Part shown: positions 34,149-43,090 of the stretch, piece by piece
How positions within the stretch are numbered: the first letter of the stretch is position 1
Layout of the letters: each line of letters opens with the position of its first letter
Position numbers and translations under genes: made by a program
The notes under the pieces: generated by a model
What the model was told of the DNA's origin: nothing
The model's database searches: none
What the model saw: only the letters and a program-made list of their open reading frames with translations
DNA from: Rhodobacter ferrooxidans
GTDB lineage: Bacteria; Pseudomonadota; Alphaproteobacteria; Rhodobacterales; Rhodobacteraceae
DNA length: 53,819 bases
Direction of reading: 5' to 3'
Assembly (NCBI RefSeq): GCF_000176015.1
Contig: NZ_ACYY01000024.1
Span: 1 to 53,819 of the forward strand

Positions 34149-34822
34149 CTTGCAGCCTCCAGATCGGCCAGCATGGCATGGGCCTCGGTTGCCGCCGCGA
34201 CATTGCGCCGGGCGATGTCGCCATGGAATTTCTCGCCGATGGCATGCACCACGGCCGCCAGCGAAATGATCCCGGTCATGGCGGCAAACCCCCCCAGCAA
34301 CACGGCATTGGGCAATGGTCTGCCCAAGTGTTTCATCGCGATTTCGGTTGCGGGCAACGTGACCACATGCCCCTTCGGCAATTGGGCCGCGATCTCGGTC
34401 AAGCCGAGGTCTTCCAGACTGCGGCGCGTGTTGATCAGCACATGCCCTTTCGGATCAAGCCCTTGAAATACATCAATTTGCTGCAACAGATGCGCGTCCT
34501 GCACGATCAGAACGTCGGGTGCCTGGATCGGCTCGCGCAGCCGGATCGGCCGATCGTCGATCCGGCAGAACGCCACGACCGGCGCGCCGGTGCGTTCGGA
34601 ACCAAAGCTGGGAAAAGCCTGCGCGTGGCGACCTTGAAAGAAGGCTGCCACCGACAGCATTTCCGCGGCCGTCACCACGCCCTGGCCGCCACGACCGTGA
34701 ATACGAATCTGAAGAATGTGATCAACCCCCAAACGAATTGCGTTGCCGACGGCTTGTGGCGGCCGGATGACCTCCACATTGCGCCACAGGACCGCCGTGG
34801 CGTTGACTTGGATCAATTGCAC
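34145..34822 (-). CDS. 2-oxoacid:acceptor oxidoreductase gamma subunit (PorG-like)
   Basis: This 225-residue protein has the gamma-subunit landmark IHGRGGQGVVTAAEML, then FPSFGSERTGAPVVAF and PNAVLLGGFAAMTG. Family members usually start close to the IHGRGGQG motif; here about 40 residues come first. I keep the GTG at 34822 because AGGA stands 5 bases before it and the extension has normal third-base GC bias; a GTG at 34777 or TTG at 34732 are alternatives. First gene of the gamma-alpha-beta-(GltD-ferredoxin) operon. An FNR-like palindrome overlaps codons 3-7. Confidence 0.8.
   Translation of the reverse strand: MQLIQVNATAVLWRNVEVIRPPQAVGNAIRLGVDHILQIRIHGRGGQGVVTAAEMLSVAAFFQGRHAQAFPSFGSERTGAPVVAFCRIDDRPIRLREPIQAPDVLIVQDAHLLQQIDVFQGLDPKGHVLINTRRSLEDLGLTEIAAQLPKGHVVTLPATEIAMKHLGRPLPNAVLLGGFAAMTGIISLAAVVHAIGEKFHGDIARRNVAAATEAHAMLADLEAAR
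34803..34816. promoter_or_regulatory. FNR/FnrL-like palindrome at the gamma-subunit start
   Basis: TTGAC-TTGG-ATCAA differs from the FNR consensus TTGAT-N4-ATCAA at one base. Anaerobic control would suit an oxygen-sensitive 2-oxoacid oxidoreductase. Its place just inside the annotated coding start is awkward for activation and would fit better if translation starts further in, or if the site represses. Confidence 0.35.
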
Positions 34823-34895
34823 GGGTTTCCTGCGTATCAGCAGTTTTTGAACGGCGCGGTGGGTCTGAAAGCCCCTGCGGTTCCCCGCTTGCGCC

Positions 34896-36026
34896 TTAGT
34901 CCAGCGTCTGCCGATAGCGTTTCAGCGCCACCGCCACGATCACCAGCGTGATGATGCCGATGGCCAGCAGGTCGCCGCCAATGTCGGCCAGCCCGGCCCC
35001 TTTCAGCATCACCTTGCGGGTGATGCGCAGGAAATGCGTGGCCGGAATACCGGTGCCAAGGGTCTGCGCCCAGCCTGGCATCCCGGCAAACGGGAACATG
35101 AAACCGGAAAGCAGGATCGACGGCAGGATGGTGAAGAAGGCAAGCTGCATCGCCTGCATCTGTGATCGCGCCACAGTGGACACCAGAAACCCCAGCGCCA
35201 GATTGACCACGATATAGAGGTTGAAGCCGACGAACAGCGCCAGCGGCGCGCCGATGAACGGCACATCGAACACCACCCGCGCCGCCAGCAGAAAGACAAT
35301 GGTCTGGACGTAACCCACCAGAATATATGGCGTAATCTTGCCCAGCATCACTTCCAGCGGTCGCACGGGGGTGGCGATCAGCGCCTCCATCGTGCCCTTC
35401 TCGGTCTCGCGCACGATGGCGACGGCGGTGATCATCACCATGGTCATCGACAGGATGACACCCAGAAGACCCGGCACGATGTTGGTGGCGGTGCGGCCCT
35501 CGGGGTTGAACTGCTTGTGCACGGTCACGCTGAACGGCGGCGGGGTGGGCACCTTGGCTGCGACGGCGCCGGTCAGGCTTTGGCTGATGGCACCGGAGAC
35601 TATGCCCGACAAGGCCGCCACTGCCGCCCCTGCCGCCGAGGGGTCGGAGGCGTCGGCTGACAGCAGCAGATCCGGTGCAAGGCCCCGCATCACATCACGT
35701 TCGAACCCCGGCGGGATCACCACCACAAAGTTGGCAGAGCCGTTGCGCAGGGCGCGGTCGCCTTCTTCGGCGCTGGTCACCACGCCCTGAAAGTCGAAAT
35801 AGTCCGAGGTCTGCATGCCCATCAGCACCGCCCGCGTCACCGGGCCTTGGTCTGCCATTTCCACCAGCGTCGGCAGGTGCTTGGGGTCGGAGTTGATGGC
35901 AAAGCCGAACAGGAAAAGCTGCATGATCGGGATGCCGATCATCATGGCAAAGGTGACGCGGTCGCGCCGCATCTGCACGAATTCCTTGAACAAGACGGCG
36001 CCAAAGCGGGCGAAAGAGAACGCCAT
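34896..36026 (-). CDS. ABC-2 type exporter permease (YbhS/YbhR-like)
   Basis: This 376-residue membrane protein has an N-terminal membrane helix (FAMMIGIPIMQLFLFGFAI), a large extracytoplasmic domain (about 45-170) and a cluster of five more helices from about 180. The ABC-2 family loop RETEKGTMEALIATPVRPLEVMLGKI is clear. It exports an unknown substrate with the ATPase and HlyD-like protein encoded just upstream. ATG overlaps the ATPase stop as TGATG. E. coli ybhGFSR has two such permeases; only one is present here, so the exporter would be a homodimer. Confidence 0.87.
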   Translation of the reverse strand: MAFSFARFGAVLFKEFVQMRRDRVTFAMMIGIPIMQLFLFGFAINSDPKHLPTLVEMADQGPVTRAVLMGMQTSDYFDFQGVVTSAEEGDRALRNGSANFVVVIPPGFERDVMRGLAPDLLLSADASDPSAAGAAVAALSGIVSGAISQSLTGAVAAKVPTPPPFSVTVHKQFNPEGRTATNIVPGLLGVILSMTMVMITAVAIVRETEKGTMEALIATPVRPLEVMLGKITPYILVGYVQTIVFLLAARVVFDVPFIGAPLALFVGFNLYIVVNLALGFLVSTVARSQMQAMQLAFFTILPSILLSGFMFPFAGMPGWAQTLGTGIPATHFLRITRKVMLKGAGLADIGGDLLAIGIITLVIVAVALKRYRQTLD

Positions 36027-36961
36027 CACTCGCCCTCGCTGAAATTGTCCGACGCCCCGGCCATCAGGTAGATGAAGGCCTCCTCCAGCCCGCCCTTCTG
36101 TTCATGCCATTGATGCGTGCCCAAGGCCGATTGTTCCGCCGCCACCCGCGCCAGCGCCGCCGCATCGGTGCCCGACACATGCAGCACCGCACCAAACCGC
36201 GCCACCTGCTCCACCCCCGGCGTCTGCCGCAAGGCGGCCTCCAGCGCGCCGATATCCGGCCCTTCAACCTGCCAGGTGGTCAGCCCGATCATGCCCGGAA
36301 TATCCCGCGCGGGGCCGGAAATCAGCTTCTTGCCGTAGGCGATATAGGCGATGAAATCGCATTGCACCGCCTCGTCCATGTAGTGCGTTGACACCAGCAC
36401 CGTGACCCCGCGCGCCGCCAAGCGCCTGATTTCATCCCAGAAATCGCGCCGGGCCTTGGGGTCCACCCCGGCGGTCGGCTCGTCCAGCAACAAAAGCTGC
36501 GGGTCGTGCAACATGCAGGACGCCAGCGACAGCCGCTGCTTCCAGCCGCCCGACAGGGTGCCCGCCAACTGCCCGGCGCGGTCGGCCAGCCCAAGGTCGG
36601 CCAGCGCCGCATCGACCCGCGCCTTGCGGTCCTTCATGCGGAACATCCGGGCGATGAAATCCAGATTCTCGCGGATCGTCAGGTCCTCATAAAGCGAGAA
36701 GCGCTGGGTCATGTAACCCACCTGCTCCTTGATCTGCTGGCTTTGGGTCAGGATGTCGTGGCCAAGGCAGGTGCCGGAACCGCCATCGGGGGTCAGCAGC
36801 CCGCACATCATGCGGATCGTGGTGGTCTTGCCAGAGCCGTTCGGCCCCAGAAAGCCATAGATCGCCCCGCGCGGCACATCCATGTCGAAGCGGTCCACAA
36901 CGGTGCGGGGGCCGAACCGCTTGGTCAGCCCGCGCACCGATATGGCCATCTCGGCGGTCAT
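36026..36961 (-). CDS. ABC exporter ATPase (YbhF half-like)
   Basis: This 311-residue ATPase shows Walker A FLGPNGSGKTTTIRMMCGLL, Q-loop YMTQRFSLYEDLTIREN, signature LSGGWKQRLSLA, Walker B LLLLDEPTAGVDPKARRDFW and switch STHYMDEA. A C-terminal domain of about 80 residues follows, as in ABC-2 drug or lipid exporters. YbhF of E. coli has two such modules fused; this protein has one. Overlaps of 4 and 1 bases tie it to its neighbours. It would power the adjacent permease. Confidence 0.88.
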   Translation of the reverse strand: MTAEMAISVRGLTKRFGPRTVVDRFDMDVPRGAIYGFLGPNGSGKTTTIRMMCGLLTPDGGSGTCLGHDILTQSQQIKEQVGYMTQRFSLYEDLTIRENLDFIARMFRMKDRKARVDAALADLGLADRAGQLAGTLSGGWKQRLSLASCMLHDPQLLLLDEPTAGVDPKARRDFWDEIRRLAARGVTVLVSTHYMDEAVQCDFIAYIAYGKKLISGPARDIPGMIGLTTWQVEGPDIGALEAALRQTPGVEQVARFGAVLHVSGTDAAALARVAAEQSALGTHQWHEQKGGLEEAFIYLMAGASDNFSEGE

Positions 36962-37899
36962 TTTCGCGCCAGCGTGACCGGCTGGCCCGGCAACAGGCCC
37001 TTGCCCTGGCTGACCGAGGCCTCGGCGCGGAACACCAGCCTTGCCCGCTCGTCGCGGCTATACAGGATCGGCGGCGCGTATTGCGGGTCGGACGCCAGCC
37101 GGGTGATGCTGGCGGTCAACCCTTCCGGGCAGCCGTCGCAGGCCAGCGTCAGGGCGTCCCCCACGGCAAACCCGGCGCGGTCGGGTTCGGGGATGAAGAA
37201 GATTGCGGAAATCGCCCCTTCCGGCAGGATCGAGACCACCGGCGCGCCGGTTGCCGCCACCTCGCCCGCATCGAAGAACAGCTTTTCGATCACGCCGCCG
37301 ACTGGTGCTGTCAGCACCCGGTCCGACAGGTTGACCCGCGCCAGATCGGCCTCGGCCCGGCGCTGGTCCAGCGTCGCCTGCGCCGCCAGCACCAGGGCTT
37401 GCCGCGCGGGCAGTTGCGCCACCCGCAACTGCGCCGCCAGTTGTTCCATCTGCGCATCGGCGCTTTGCAGCGCGGCGCTGAGTTGGTCCACCTCGGCCTG
37501 CGGCACCCGGCCTTGCGCCAGCAACTGGCTGGCACGGTCGAGGTTCAGCCGGGCCAGCCGCTGATCGGCCTCGGCTTTGTGCAGGCTGGCGCGGATCACC
37601 TCGATCTCGTCCTCGCGGCTGCCGGTTTGCAGGTTTTCCAGGGTCGCCTGCGCCACCGCCACTGCCGCCAGCGCCGCCTGCAACTGCGCCGCCTGGCTGG
37701 TATTTTCCAGCGTCGCCAGTTGCTGGCCGGCCTGCACCGCAAGGCCTTCGGTCACCGGAATCGCCACGATCCGCCCGGCACTGACCGGGGCGACATAGAC
37801 GTAATCAGCCTCCAGATAGCCGTTGAACACCTGATCGGGGGCCGGGCCAAGACCCACGGCCGCCAGCAGCCAGAGGATCGCGTCGCCAAAGCTGCTCAT
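36958..37899 (-). CDS. HlyD-family periplasmic adaptor (YbhG-like)
   Basis: This 313-residue protein has an N-terminal hydrophobic segment (about 5-20) that anchors or exports it. A biotinyl-lipoyl-like half (NGYLEADYVYVAPVSAGRIVAIPVTEG) comes next, then a long alpha-hairpin (about 70-190, rich in Ala/Gln/Leu), and the returning half (LSDRVLTAPVGGVIEKLFFDAGEVAATG). It would connect the ABC-2 exporter to an outer-membrane channel. It overlaps the TetR gene stop and the ATPase start by four bases each, so all four genes form one unit under the TetR protein. Confidence 0.87.
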   Translation of the reverse strand: MSSFGDAILWLLAAVGLGPAPDQVFNGYLEADYVYVAPVSAGRIVAIPVTEGLAVQAGQQLATLENTSQAAQLQAALAAVAVAQATLENLQTGSREDEIEVIRASLHKAEADQRLARLNLDRASQLLAQGRVPQAEVDQLSAALQSADAQMEQLAAQLRVAQLPARQALVLAAQATLDQRRAEADLARVNLSDRVLTAPVGGVIEKLFFDAGEVAATGAPVVSILPEGAISAIFFIPEPDRAGFAVGDALTLACDGCPEGLTASITRLASDPQYAPPILYSRDERARLVFRAEASVSQGKGLLPGQPVTLARK

Positions 37900-38549
37900 G
37901 CCTTGCCCTCCGGCTCCAGACCCGCGAACAGCAGGGTCAGATGGTTGTCGATCAGCGCCTGCATCGCCAGCTCGCCCCCCGTCAGGATGCCGAACACCTC
38001 GGCCAGCAGGATGTGCAGGAACACCGGGCCGATCAGGCTGCGCAGGGTCAGGCTTGGGTCAACTGCCCGGATATGCCCCCCCGCCACGCCCTGCGCGATC
38101 AGCGCGGTCAGCGCGGGCAACACCCGGTCCAGCATTTCTTCGCGATACATCTGCGCAATTTCGGGTGCGGTCACGGCCTCACGCAGCACCAGTTTCGGCA
38201 CCGCCAACACCGAGGGGTCGGTGAGATTGGTGGCAATCTGGGTCATAACGGCGCGCAAAACGGGGCGCGGATCGCCCTGATAGCTGGTGATCTGCGCCAG
38301 CGCCCGGTCGGCCAGCGGCACCACGGCGCGGCGCACAAGACCTGCCAGAAGCGCCTTTTTCGACGGGAAATAGAGGTAAACCGCCGCCTTCGACAACCCG
38401 GCGCGATGGGCGATCTGTTCCACCGTTGTGCGTTCGAACCCGGCTTCGGTGAACAGATGCAGGGCGGCATCCAGCACCTCGTCGGGGCGCGCCCCGGCCC
38501 GCCTGCGAAACTTCGGTTCACGGTCGTTTGAGGCGGAATGTTTTTCCAT
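37896..38549 (-). CDS. TetR-family transcriptional repressor of the ABC-2 exporter operon
   Basis: This 217-residue regulator has an N-terminal helix-turn-helix: ARPDEVLDAALHLFTEAGFERTTVEQIAHRAGLSKAAVYLYFPSKKALL, the standard TetR signature with YLYF. The C-terminal domain (about 75-210) would bind an inducer and dimerise. A near-perfect palindrome ends 8 bases before its ATG, so it probably represses its own operon with the adaptor, ATPase and permease. The arrangement parallels E. coli CecR (YbiH) with ybhGFSR. The inducing compound is unknown. Confidence 0.9.
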   Translation of the reverse strand: MEKHSASNDREPKFRRRAGARPDEVLDAALHLFTEAGFERTTVEQIAHRAGLSKAAVYLYFPSKKALLAGLVRRAVVPLADRALAQITSYQGDPRPVLRAVMTQIATNLTDPSVLAVPKLVLREAVTAPEIAQMYREEMLDRVLPALTALIAQGVAGGHIRAVDPSLTLRSLIGPVFLHILLAEVFGILTGGELAMQALIDNHLTLLFAGLEPEGKA

Positions 38550-38556
38550 GCCCCTT

Positions 38557-38578
38557 AATAACTAACCGGTCAGTTATT
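38557..38578. promoter_or_regulatory. Palindromic operator, likely for the adjacent TetR repressor
   Basis: Half sites AATAACT and AGTTATT flank the core ACCGGT, with only one mismatched pair in 22 bases (position 8 against 15). It sits between the RND pump stop and the TetR start and resembles TAACTGACCGGTTAGT-type operators of TetR proteins. It is positioned to block transcription of the TetR-exporter operon. Confidence 0.75.
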
Positions 38579-38595
38579 TGCAAGCAGCCAGGCGG

Positions 38596-41500
38596 TCACG
38601 CCGAGGGCTGGGCCTTGCGCCAGAACCGCCAGTTGCGCTTTTCACGCGGCTTGTCGCTGCGGCTGACCAGCATCAGCATTGACGGCGTCACCAACAACGT
38701 CAGCACCGTCGCAAAGGCCAGGCCGTAAACGATGGCGCTGGACAGCGCGATCCACCATTGGGTGGAGGGCGCACCAAAGGTGGTCTCGTGGCTCATCAGT
38801 TCGATGTTCAGCCCGAAGGCGATGGGCAGCACGCCCAGAATGGCGGTCATCGCCGTCAGCACCACTGGCCGCGCCCGCTCGCGGCAGGTCTCCAGGATCG
38901 CCTCGATCTTGTCCATGCCGCCGTGGCGCAACTCGTCGTAGGTGGCGATCAGCACGATGTTGTTGTTCACCACCACGCCCGCCAGCGCGATCACCCCGAT
39001 GCCGGTCATCACCACACCGAACGGCTGGCCCATGATCATCAGGCCAAGCAACACCCCGATGGTGGACATCACCACCGCCGACAGCACCAGCCCGACCGAG
39101 ATGAACTTGTTGAACTGCGCCAGCAGCACGCCGAAGATCAGGAACAGCGCCGCAGCAAAGGCCTTGGACAGGAAGGCCCCGGCCTCGGCCTGTTCGACAT
39201 CCTCGCCGGCCATGGTCCAGCGCAGACCGGCATCGGCATAATCTTCGGTCTTGAAAATGTCGGTCACCATCGCCGCAACTGCATCGCGCACCGGCTGGGC
39301 CTGCACGCCTTCGCGGATGCCGGCCTGCACCGTCACGGTGCGCGCGCCGTCGATCCGGGTCAGGGTGCCAGTGGTCGGCGCCGCCACCCGGGTGACGAAG
39401 TTCGAGATCGGCACCGGCCCATCCGGCGTTTCGATCCGCAACTGATCCAGCGCCGAAACCGTGCGCTGCGCGGGCGGCAGGCGCAGCACGATATCAACCG
39501 CGTCATCCGACCCGGCCGGGCGGAAATCCGACAGCTTCAGGCCCGAGGTGACAAGCTGCACCACCGCCCCCACGGCACCGGGAGAGGCGCCATAACGCGC
39601 GGCTTCACCCCGATCGACCTTCAGCTCCCAATCAATGCCGGGCAGCGGCAGGCCGGAATCTATATCGGTCACGTCAGGGTTCTGCGCCAGTCGCTGCGAA
39701 ACCAGACGGGCGGCATCATTCAGCCCGGCAGGGTCGTTGGCGGAAAGCCGGATCTGGATCGCCTTGCCGGTGGGCGGGCCCGCGGCAGGAACGGAAACTT
39801 CGATATCGACGCCGGGGATACCCTGCATCGCGCCGCGCAGGTCAGTCAGGATGGCGTTGGCCTGCTTGCGCTCGCGCCAATCGACAAATTCATACTGGAT
39901 GGTGCCGATCACATCGGCAGGCGCCTCGTTGCCGGCGCCACCACCGCTGCCCACACGGGTATAAACGGTCTCCACCCCTGGCCAGCCCAGCAGGCGCGCT
40001 TCGGCCTGCCGCACCAGCGCATCCTTTTCGTCAATCGACAGGTTGCCGCGCGACTTGACGTAAAGCAGGCCATAATCCGGTTCGACATTGGGGAAAAACT
40101 CCACCCCCTTGCCGATCTGCGTATAGGTGAAGGGCACCGCCACCAGCGTGCCCAGCGTCAGAAACAGCACGATAACCGGGTGCCGGATCGCCTTGCCGAC
40201 CAGCCACATGTAGCGGCCGTCCTTGTGCGCCGGCGCTTCCTTGAACGGCCGGGCGATGATGGTCCCCAGTGTCGGCACGAAGATCAGCGCATAGACCATC
40301 GAGGCCGACAGCGTGGCGATCAGCGTGATCGGCATGTATTTCATGAACTCGCCGACCACGCCGGGCCAGAACAGCAAGGGCGAGAAGGCGGCGATCCGGG
40401 TCATGGTCGAGGCGATCACCGGCCCGGCCATGCGATGCGACGCCTCGGTGAAGGCCGCGCGTTTCTCCATCCCCTCGCTCATCCGGCGTTCGGCATATTC
40501 GGTGACGATGATCGCGTCATCGACCAGCATCCCCACCGCCAGGATCAGGCTGAACAGCACGATCAGGTTGATGGTCAGCCCGGCCATCTGCAGCCCCAGG
40601 ATGCCCATCAGGAACGACGCCGGAATCGCCAGACCGATCAGGATCGACGAGCGAACCGACAGCACATACAGGATGACGATGAATACCAGCACCACCGCGG
40701 TCAGCACCGAGTTCTGCAGATCGCTGAGCAACTGGCGGATGCTGGTCGATTTGTCCTGGCTGAAGCTGACCTCGACGCCTTCGGGCAGTTGCGTCTGCAA
40801 CGCGGCGGTGATCGCCTTCACCTGATCGACGGTTTCGATCAGGTTGGCGCCGCTGCGTTTGGACACTTCGATGGCCACCGCGGGCTTGCCGTCAAGCCGC
40901 GTCACGGTCTCGGGGTCTTTCAGTGTCGGCCTGATCTCGGCCAGATCGCGGGTGCGCACGATGGCATTGCCGCTGGCCACCACCGGCAGATTGGCCAGAT
41001 CTTCCACCGTCTCGATCAGCGACGGCACCTTGATGGCATAGCGACCTTCGGCCCCTTCAAGCGACCCCGCGGCGATCAGCCGGTTGTTGGCGTTGAACCC
41101 GGCGATCATGGTATCGGGGCGCAGGTTGTAGGACGACAGCTTGGCCGGGTCGATGATGATCTCGACCAGATCGTCGCGCACGCCTTGCAATGCTGCATCC
41201 AGCACGCCGGGAATTTCCTCGATCCGGTCGCGCAACTCGCGGGCGGTGGCGGCGAGCAACCGTTCGGGCACGGCGCCGGACAGAGTGACCACCAGCACCG
41301 GGAATTCCGAGATGTTGACCTCGTTCACCGTCGGCTCGTCAACGCCATCGGGCAGATCGCGCTTGGCGTCATCGACCTTGTTGCGCACATCGACCAGGGC
41401 GGTATCCAGATCGGCCCCGGCCTGAAACTCGATGACCACATTGCCGCCGCCCTGAAACGCGGTGGCGGTCATCTTCTTGATGCCCTGAATGGATTTCAGC

Positions 41501-41709
41501 GCGGTTTCCATCGGCCGCAGCAGCAACCGCTCGCTGTCCTCGGGCGAGATGCCCTCGTAGCCCAGGCTGACATAGATGATCGGAATCTGGATGTCCGGCT
41601 CGGCTTCCTTGGGGATCGAGATATAGGCCATGGTCCCGGAAAGCATCAGGAACAGCAGGATCGAGATGGTCAGCCGGGCATTGCGGATGGCAATTTCGAC
41701 GATCTTCAT
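38596..41709 (-). CDS. RND efflux pump inner-membrane transporter (AcrB-like, HAE family)
   Basis: This 1037-residue protein has the RND plan of 12 membrane helices with two large periplasmic loops. The first helix is followed by IPKEAEPDIQIPIIYVSLGYEGISPEDSERLL. Proton-relay aspartates are seen in VGMLVDDAIIVTEYAERR (TM4), and GVVVNNNIVLIATYDELRHGG is the matching TM10 block. It exports drugs, lipids or other hydrophobic compounds using the proton gradient. The start overlaps the adaptor stop by ATGA. The sequence is nearer to the short-loop RND group common in Rhodobacterales than to AcrB itself; the substrate is unknown. Confidence 0.92.
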   Translation of the reverse strand: MKIVEIAIRNARLTISILLFLMLSGTMAYISIPKEAEPDIQIPIIYVSLGYEGISPEDSERLLLRPMETALKSIQGIKKMTATAFQGGGNVVIEFQAGADLDTALVDVRNKVDDAKRDLPDGVDEPTVNEVNISEFPVLVVTLSGAVPERLLAATARELRDRIEEIPGVLDAALQGVRDDLVEIIIDPAKLSSYNLRPDTMIAGFNANNRLIAAGSLEGAEGRYAIKVPSLIETVEDLANLPVVASGNAIVRTRDLAEIRPTLKDPETVTRLDGKPAVAIEVSKRSGANLIETVDQVKAITAALQTQLPEGVEVSFSQDKSTSIRQLLSDLQNSVLTAVVLVFIVILYVLSVRSSILIGLAIPASFLMGILGLQMAGLTINLIVLFSLILAVGMLVDDAIIVTEYAERRMSEGMEKRAAFTEASHRMAGPVIASTMTRIAAFSPLLFWPGVVGEFMKYMPITLIATLSASMVYALIFVPTLGTIIARPFKEAPAHKDGRYMWLVGKAIRHPVIVLFLTLGTLVAVPFTYTQIGKGVEFFPNVEPDYGLLYVKSRGNLSIDEKDALVRQAEARLLGWPGVETVYTRVGSGGGAGNEAPADVIGTIQYEFVDWRERKQANAILTDLRGAMQGIPGVDIEVSVPAAGPPTGKAIQIRLSANDPAGLNDAARLVSQRLAQNPDVTDIDSGLPLPGIDWELKVDRGEAARYGASPGAVGAVVQLVTSGLKLSDFRPAGSDDAVDIVLRLPPAQRTVSALDQLRIETPDGPVPISNFVTRVAAPTTGTLTRIDGARTVTVQAGIREGVQAQPVRDAVAAMVTDIFKTEDYADAGLRWTMAGEDVEQAEAGAFLSKAFAAALFLIFGVLLAQFNKFISVGLVLSAVVMSTIGVLLGLMIMGQPFGVVMTGIGVIALAGVVVNNNIVLIATYDELRHGGMDKIEAILETCRERARPVVLTAMTAILGVLPIAFGLNIELMSHETTFGAPSTQWWIALSSAIVYGLAFATVLTLLVTPSMLMLVSRSDKPREKRNWRFWRKAQPSA

Positions 41710-42827
41710 TGCATCGCCTTCGCGGCCTCGGCGGCCGAAATCTCGTGCACGATCACCTTGTCGCCATCCCGCACCAGATCCTGACCCGCCACGACCACCC
41801 GCACACCCTGCGGCACGCCCGAGACGATCATGCCTTGTTCGGTGTCGTCGATCAGGGTGATCGGCGCAAAAGCCGCCACATCGTCGTCGCCCAACACCCG
41901 CAGGCCGATCACGCCGGCCTCGGAGATGGTGATGATCGAGCGCGGCACCAGCAAGGCTTGCTGCGGCGGCGCATAGACCCGCACTTCGGCGGTCATGCCG
42001 GCCGGGATCTTGTGGTCGGCATTGGGCAGCGCCACCTCCACCAGAAAGGTGCGGGTCACGTCCGAGGCCTGACGGGCGACATGGCGGATGGTGCCCTGCA
42101 TCTCGGTGCCATCGACCAGCCGCACCTTTGCCGCCGTGCCGACCGCTACATAGCCCACGTCAAGCTCGCTGACCTCGGCCTTCACCACGATCGGGTCCAG
42201 CGCCAGGATCGTGCTGACCGGGGTGCCGACCTGAACCCATTCACCGATCTCGACATCGACCGTTTTCACGGTGCCGCCAAACGGCGCCTTAAGTTGCAGG
42301 CGGTCTTCGGCGGCCCTGGCTTGCGACAGTGCGGTTTCGGCGGCGGATTTGGCCGAACGCCGTGCCGTCAACTCCAGCTCGGGCAGACTGCCGCGGGAAT
42401 ACAGCGCCTCGCCCACCGTCAACTGCTCGGTCGCCTGGTTCAACGCGGCGCGGGCGGCAGAGACTGCGGCGATGACATCGACACCTTCCAGCGTCATCAC
42501 CAGTTCGCCCGGAGCAATATCGGCACCCTGTTCGACCCCAAGTTTCTCGACGATGCCATCGGCGCGGGCGGCCAGCACCACCTGCTTGTCAGGCTCGGTC
42601 ACGCCCGAGATACGGATCTCGCGCGCATGGTCGATGAAGTCAGGCCTCACCGCCGCCACGGTGCGCAGGTTGGTGGTGGCAGGCGGTGCAGCCGGTTTAT
42701 CCGCCGCCGCAGCCAACGCCGGCTCTTCACTGCCGACGGCGGCAAACTGGCCGGTGGCTACCCAGGCCGCTGCCGCGAAAAGCACGATGATGGCCAGGAT
42801 TCGGTGGCCCTTGAACTTTTTCAACAT
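41706..42827 (-). CDS. RND efflux periplasmic adaptor (membrane fusion protein)
   Basis: This 373-residue protein has an N-terminal membrane/signal segment (ILAIIVLFAAAAWVATG) without a lipobox. It carries the lipoyl half VVLAARADGIVEKLGVEQGADIAPGELVMTLEG, a short hairpin (about 115-170), the second half LQLKAPFGGTVKTVDVEIGEWVQVG, and beta-barrel and membrane-proximal domains. It joins the RND transporter to an outer-membrane factor. No TolC-like gene is in the window, so a channel encoded elsewhere must be used. First gene of the two-gene pump operon. Confidence 0.88.
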   Translation of the reverse strand: MLKKFKGHRILAIIVLFAAAAWVATGQFAAVGSEEPALAAAADKPAAPPATTNLRTVAAVRPDFIDHAREIRISGVTEPDKQVVLAARADGIVEKLGVEQGADIAPGELVMTLEGVDVIAAVSAARAALNQATEQLTVGEALYSRGSLPELELTARRSAKSAAETALSQARAAEDRLQLKAPFGGTVKTVDVEIGEWVQVGTPVSTILALDPIVVKAEVSELDVGYVAVGTAAKVRLVDGTEMQGTIRHVARQASDVTRTFLVEVALPNADHKIPAGMTAEVRVYAPPQQALLVPRSIITISEAGVIGLRVLGDDDVAAFAPITLIDDTEQGMIVSGVPQGVRVVVAGQDLVRDGDKVIVHEISAAEAAKAMQ

Positions 42828-43090
42828 GCGAGTTCAACTCTGACTTCTGTCCCGAGGCGCCGTTGAATCAGCGTTCGGTCTGCGTGCTGATGTAGCCCAA
42901 AGCCCCGCCGTCGCAAGATTTATTTCTTTGATGGAAAGGTCAATGCGCAGTGTCGCCAAGCGACTGCATCTGCGCGGATCTGTGCCCGCAAGGTGCCGCA
43001 ATGATCAAAAAAGACCTCTGCGCGACAATTTTCGCACCTGAAACCGGCGCCCGATGCGGCAGATATGGCCCCAAGGCGCGCGCCAGAATC
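42828..43090 (-). promoter_or_regulatory. Upstream region of the RND pump operon
   Basis: There is no gene in these 263 bases. On the minus strand TTGACC (42938-42943) is followed after 17 bases by AATCTT (42915-42920); the -35 is good, the -10 poor. Short AT-rich runs surround it. The first part, next to the PAS gene's 3' end, has no clear terminator. Confidence 0.3.

Noticed and set aside
38758-41784. Open frame of about 1000 codons on the plus strand
   Set aside because: It is antisense to the RND pump and adaptor, whose protein motifs are unambiguous. Its translation is rich in His, Gln and Arg, typical of a shadow frame in GC-rich DNA.
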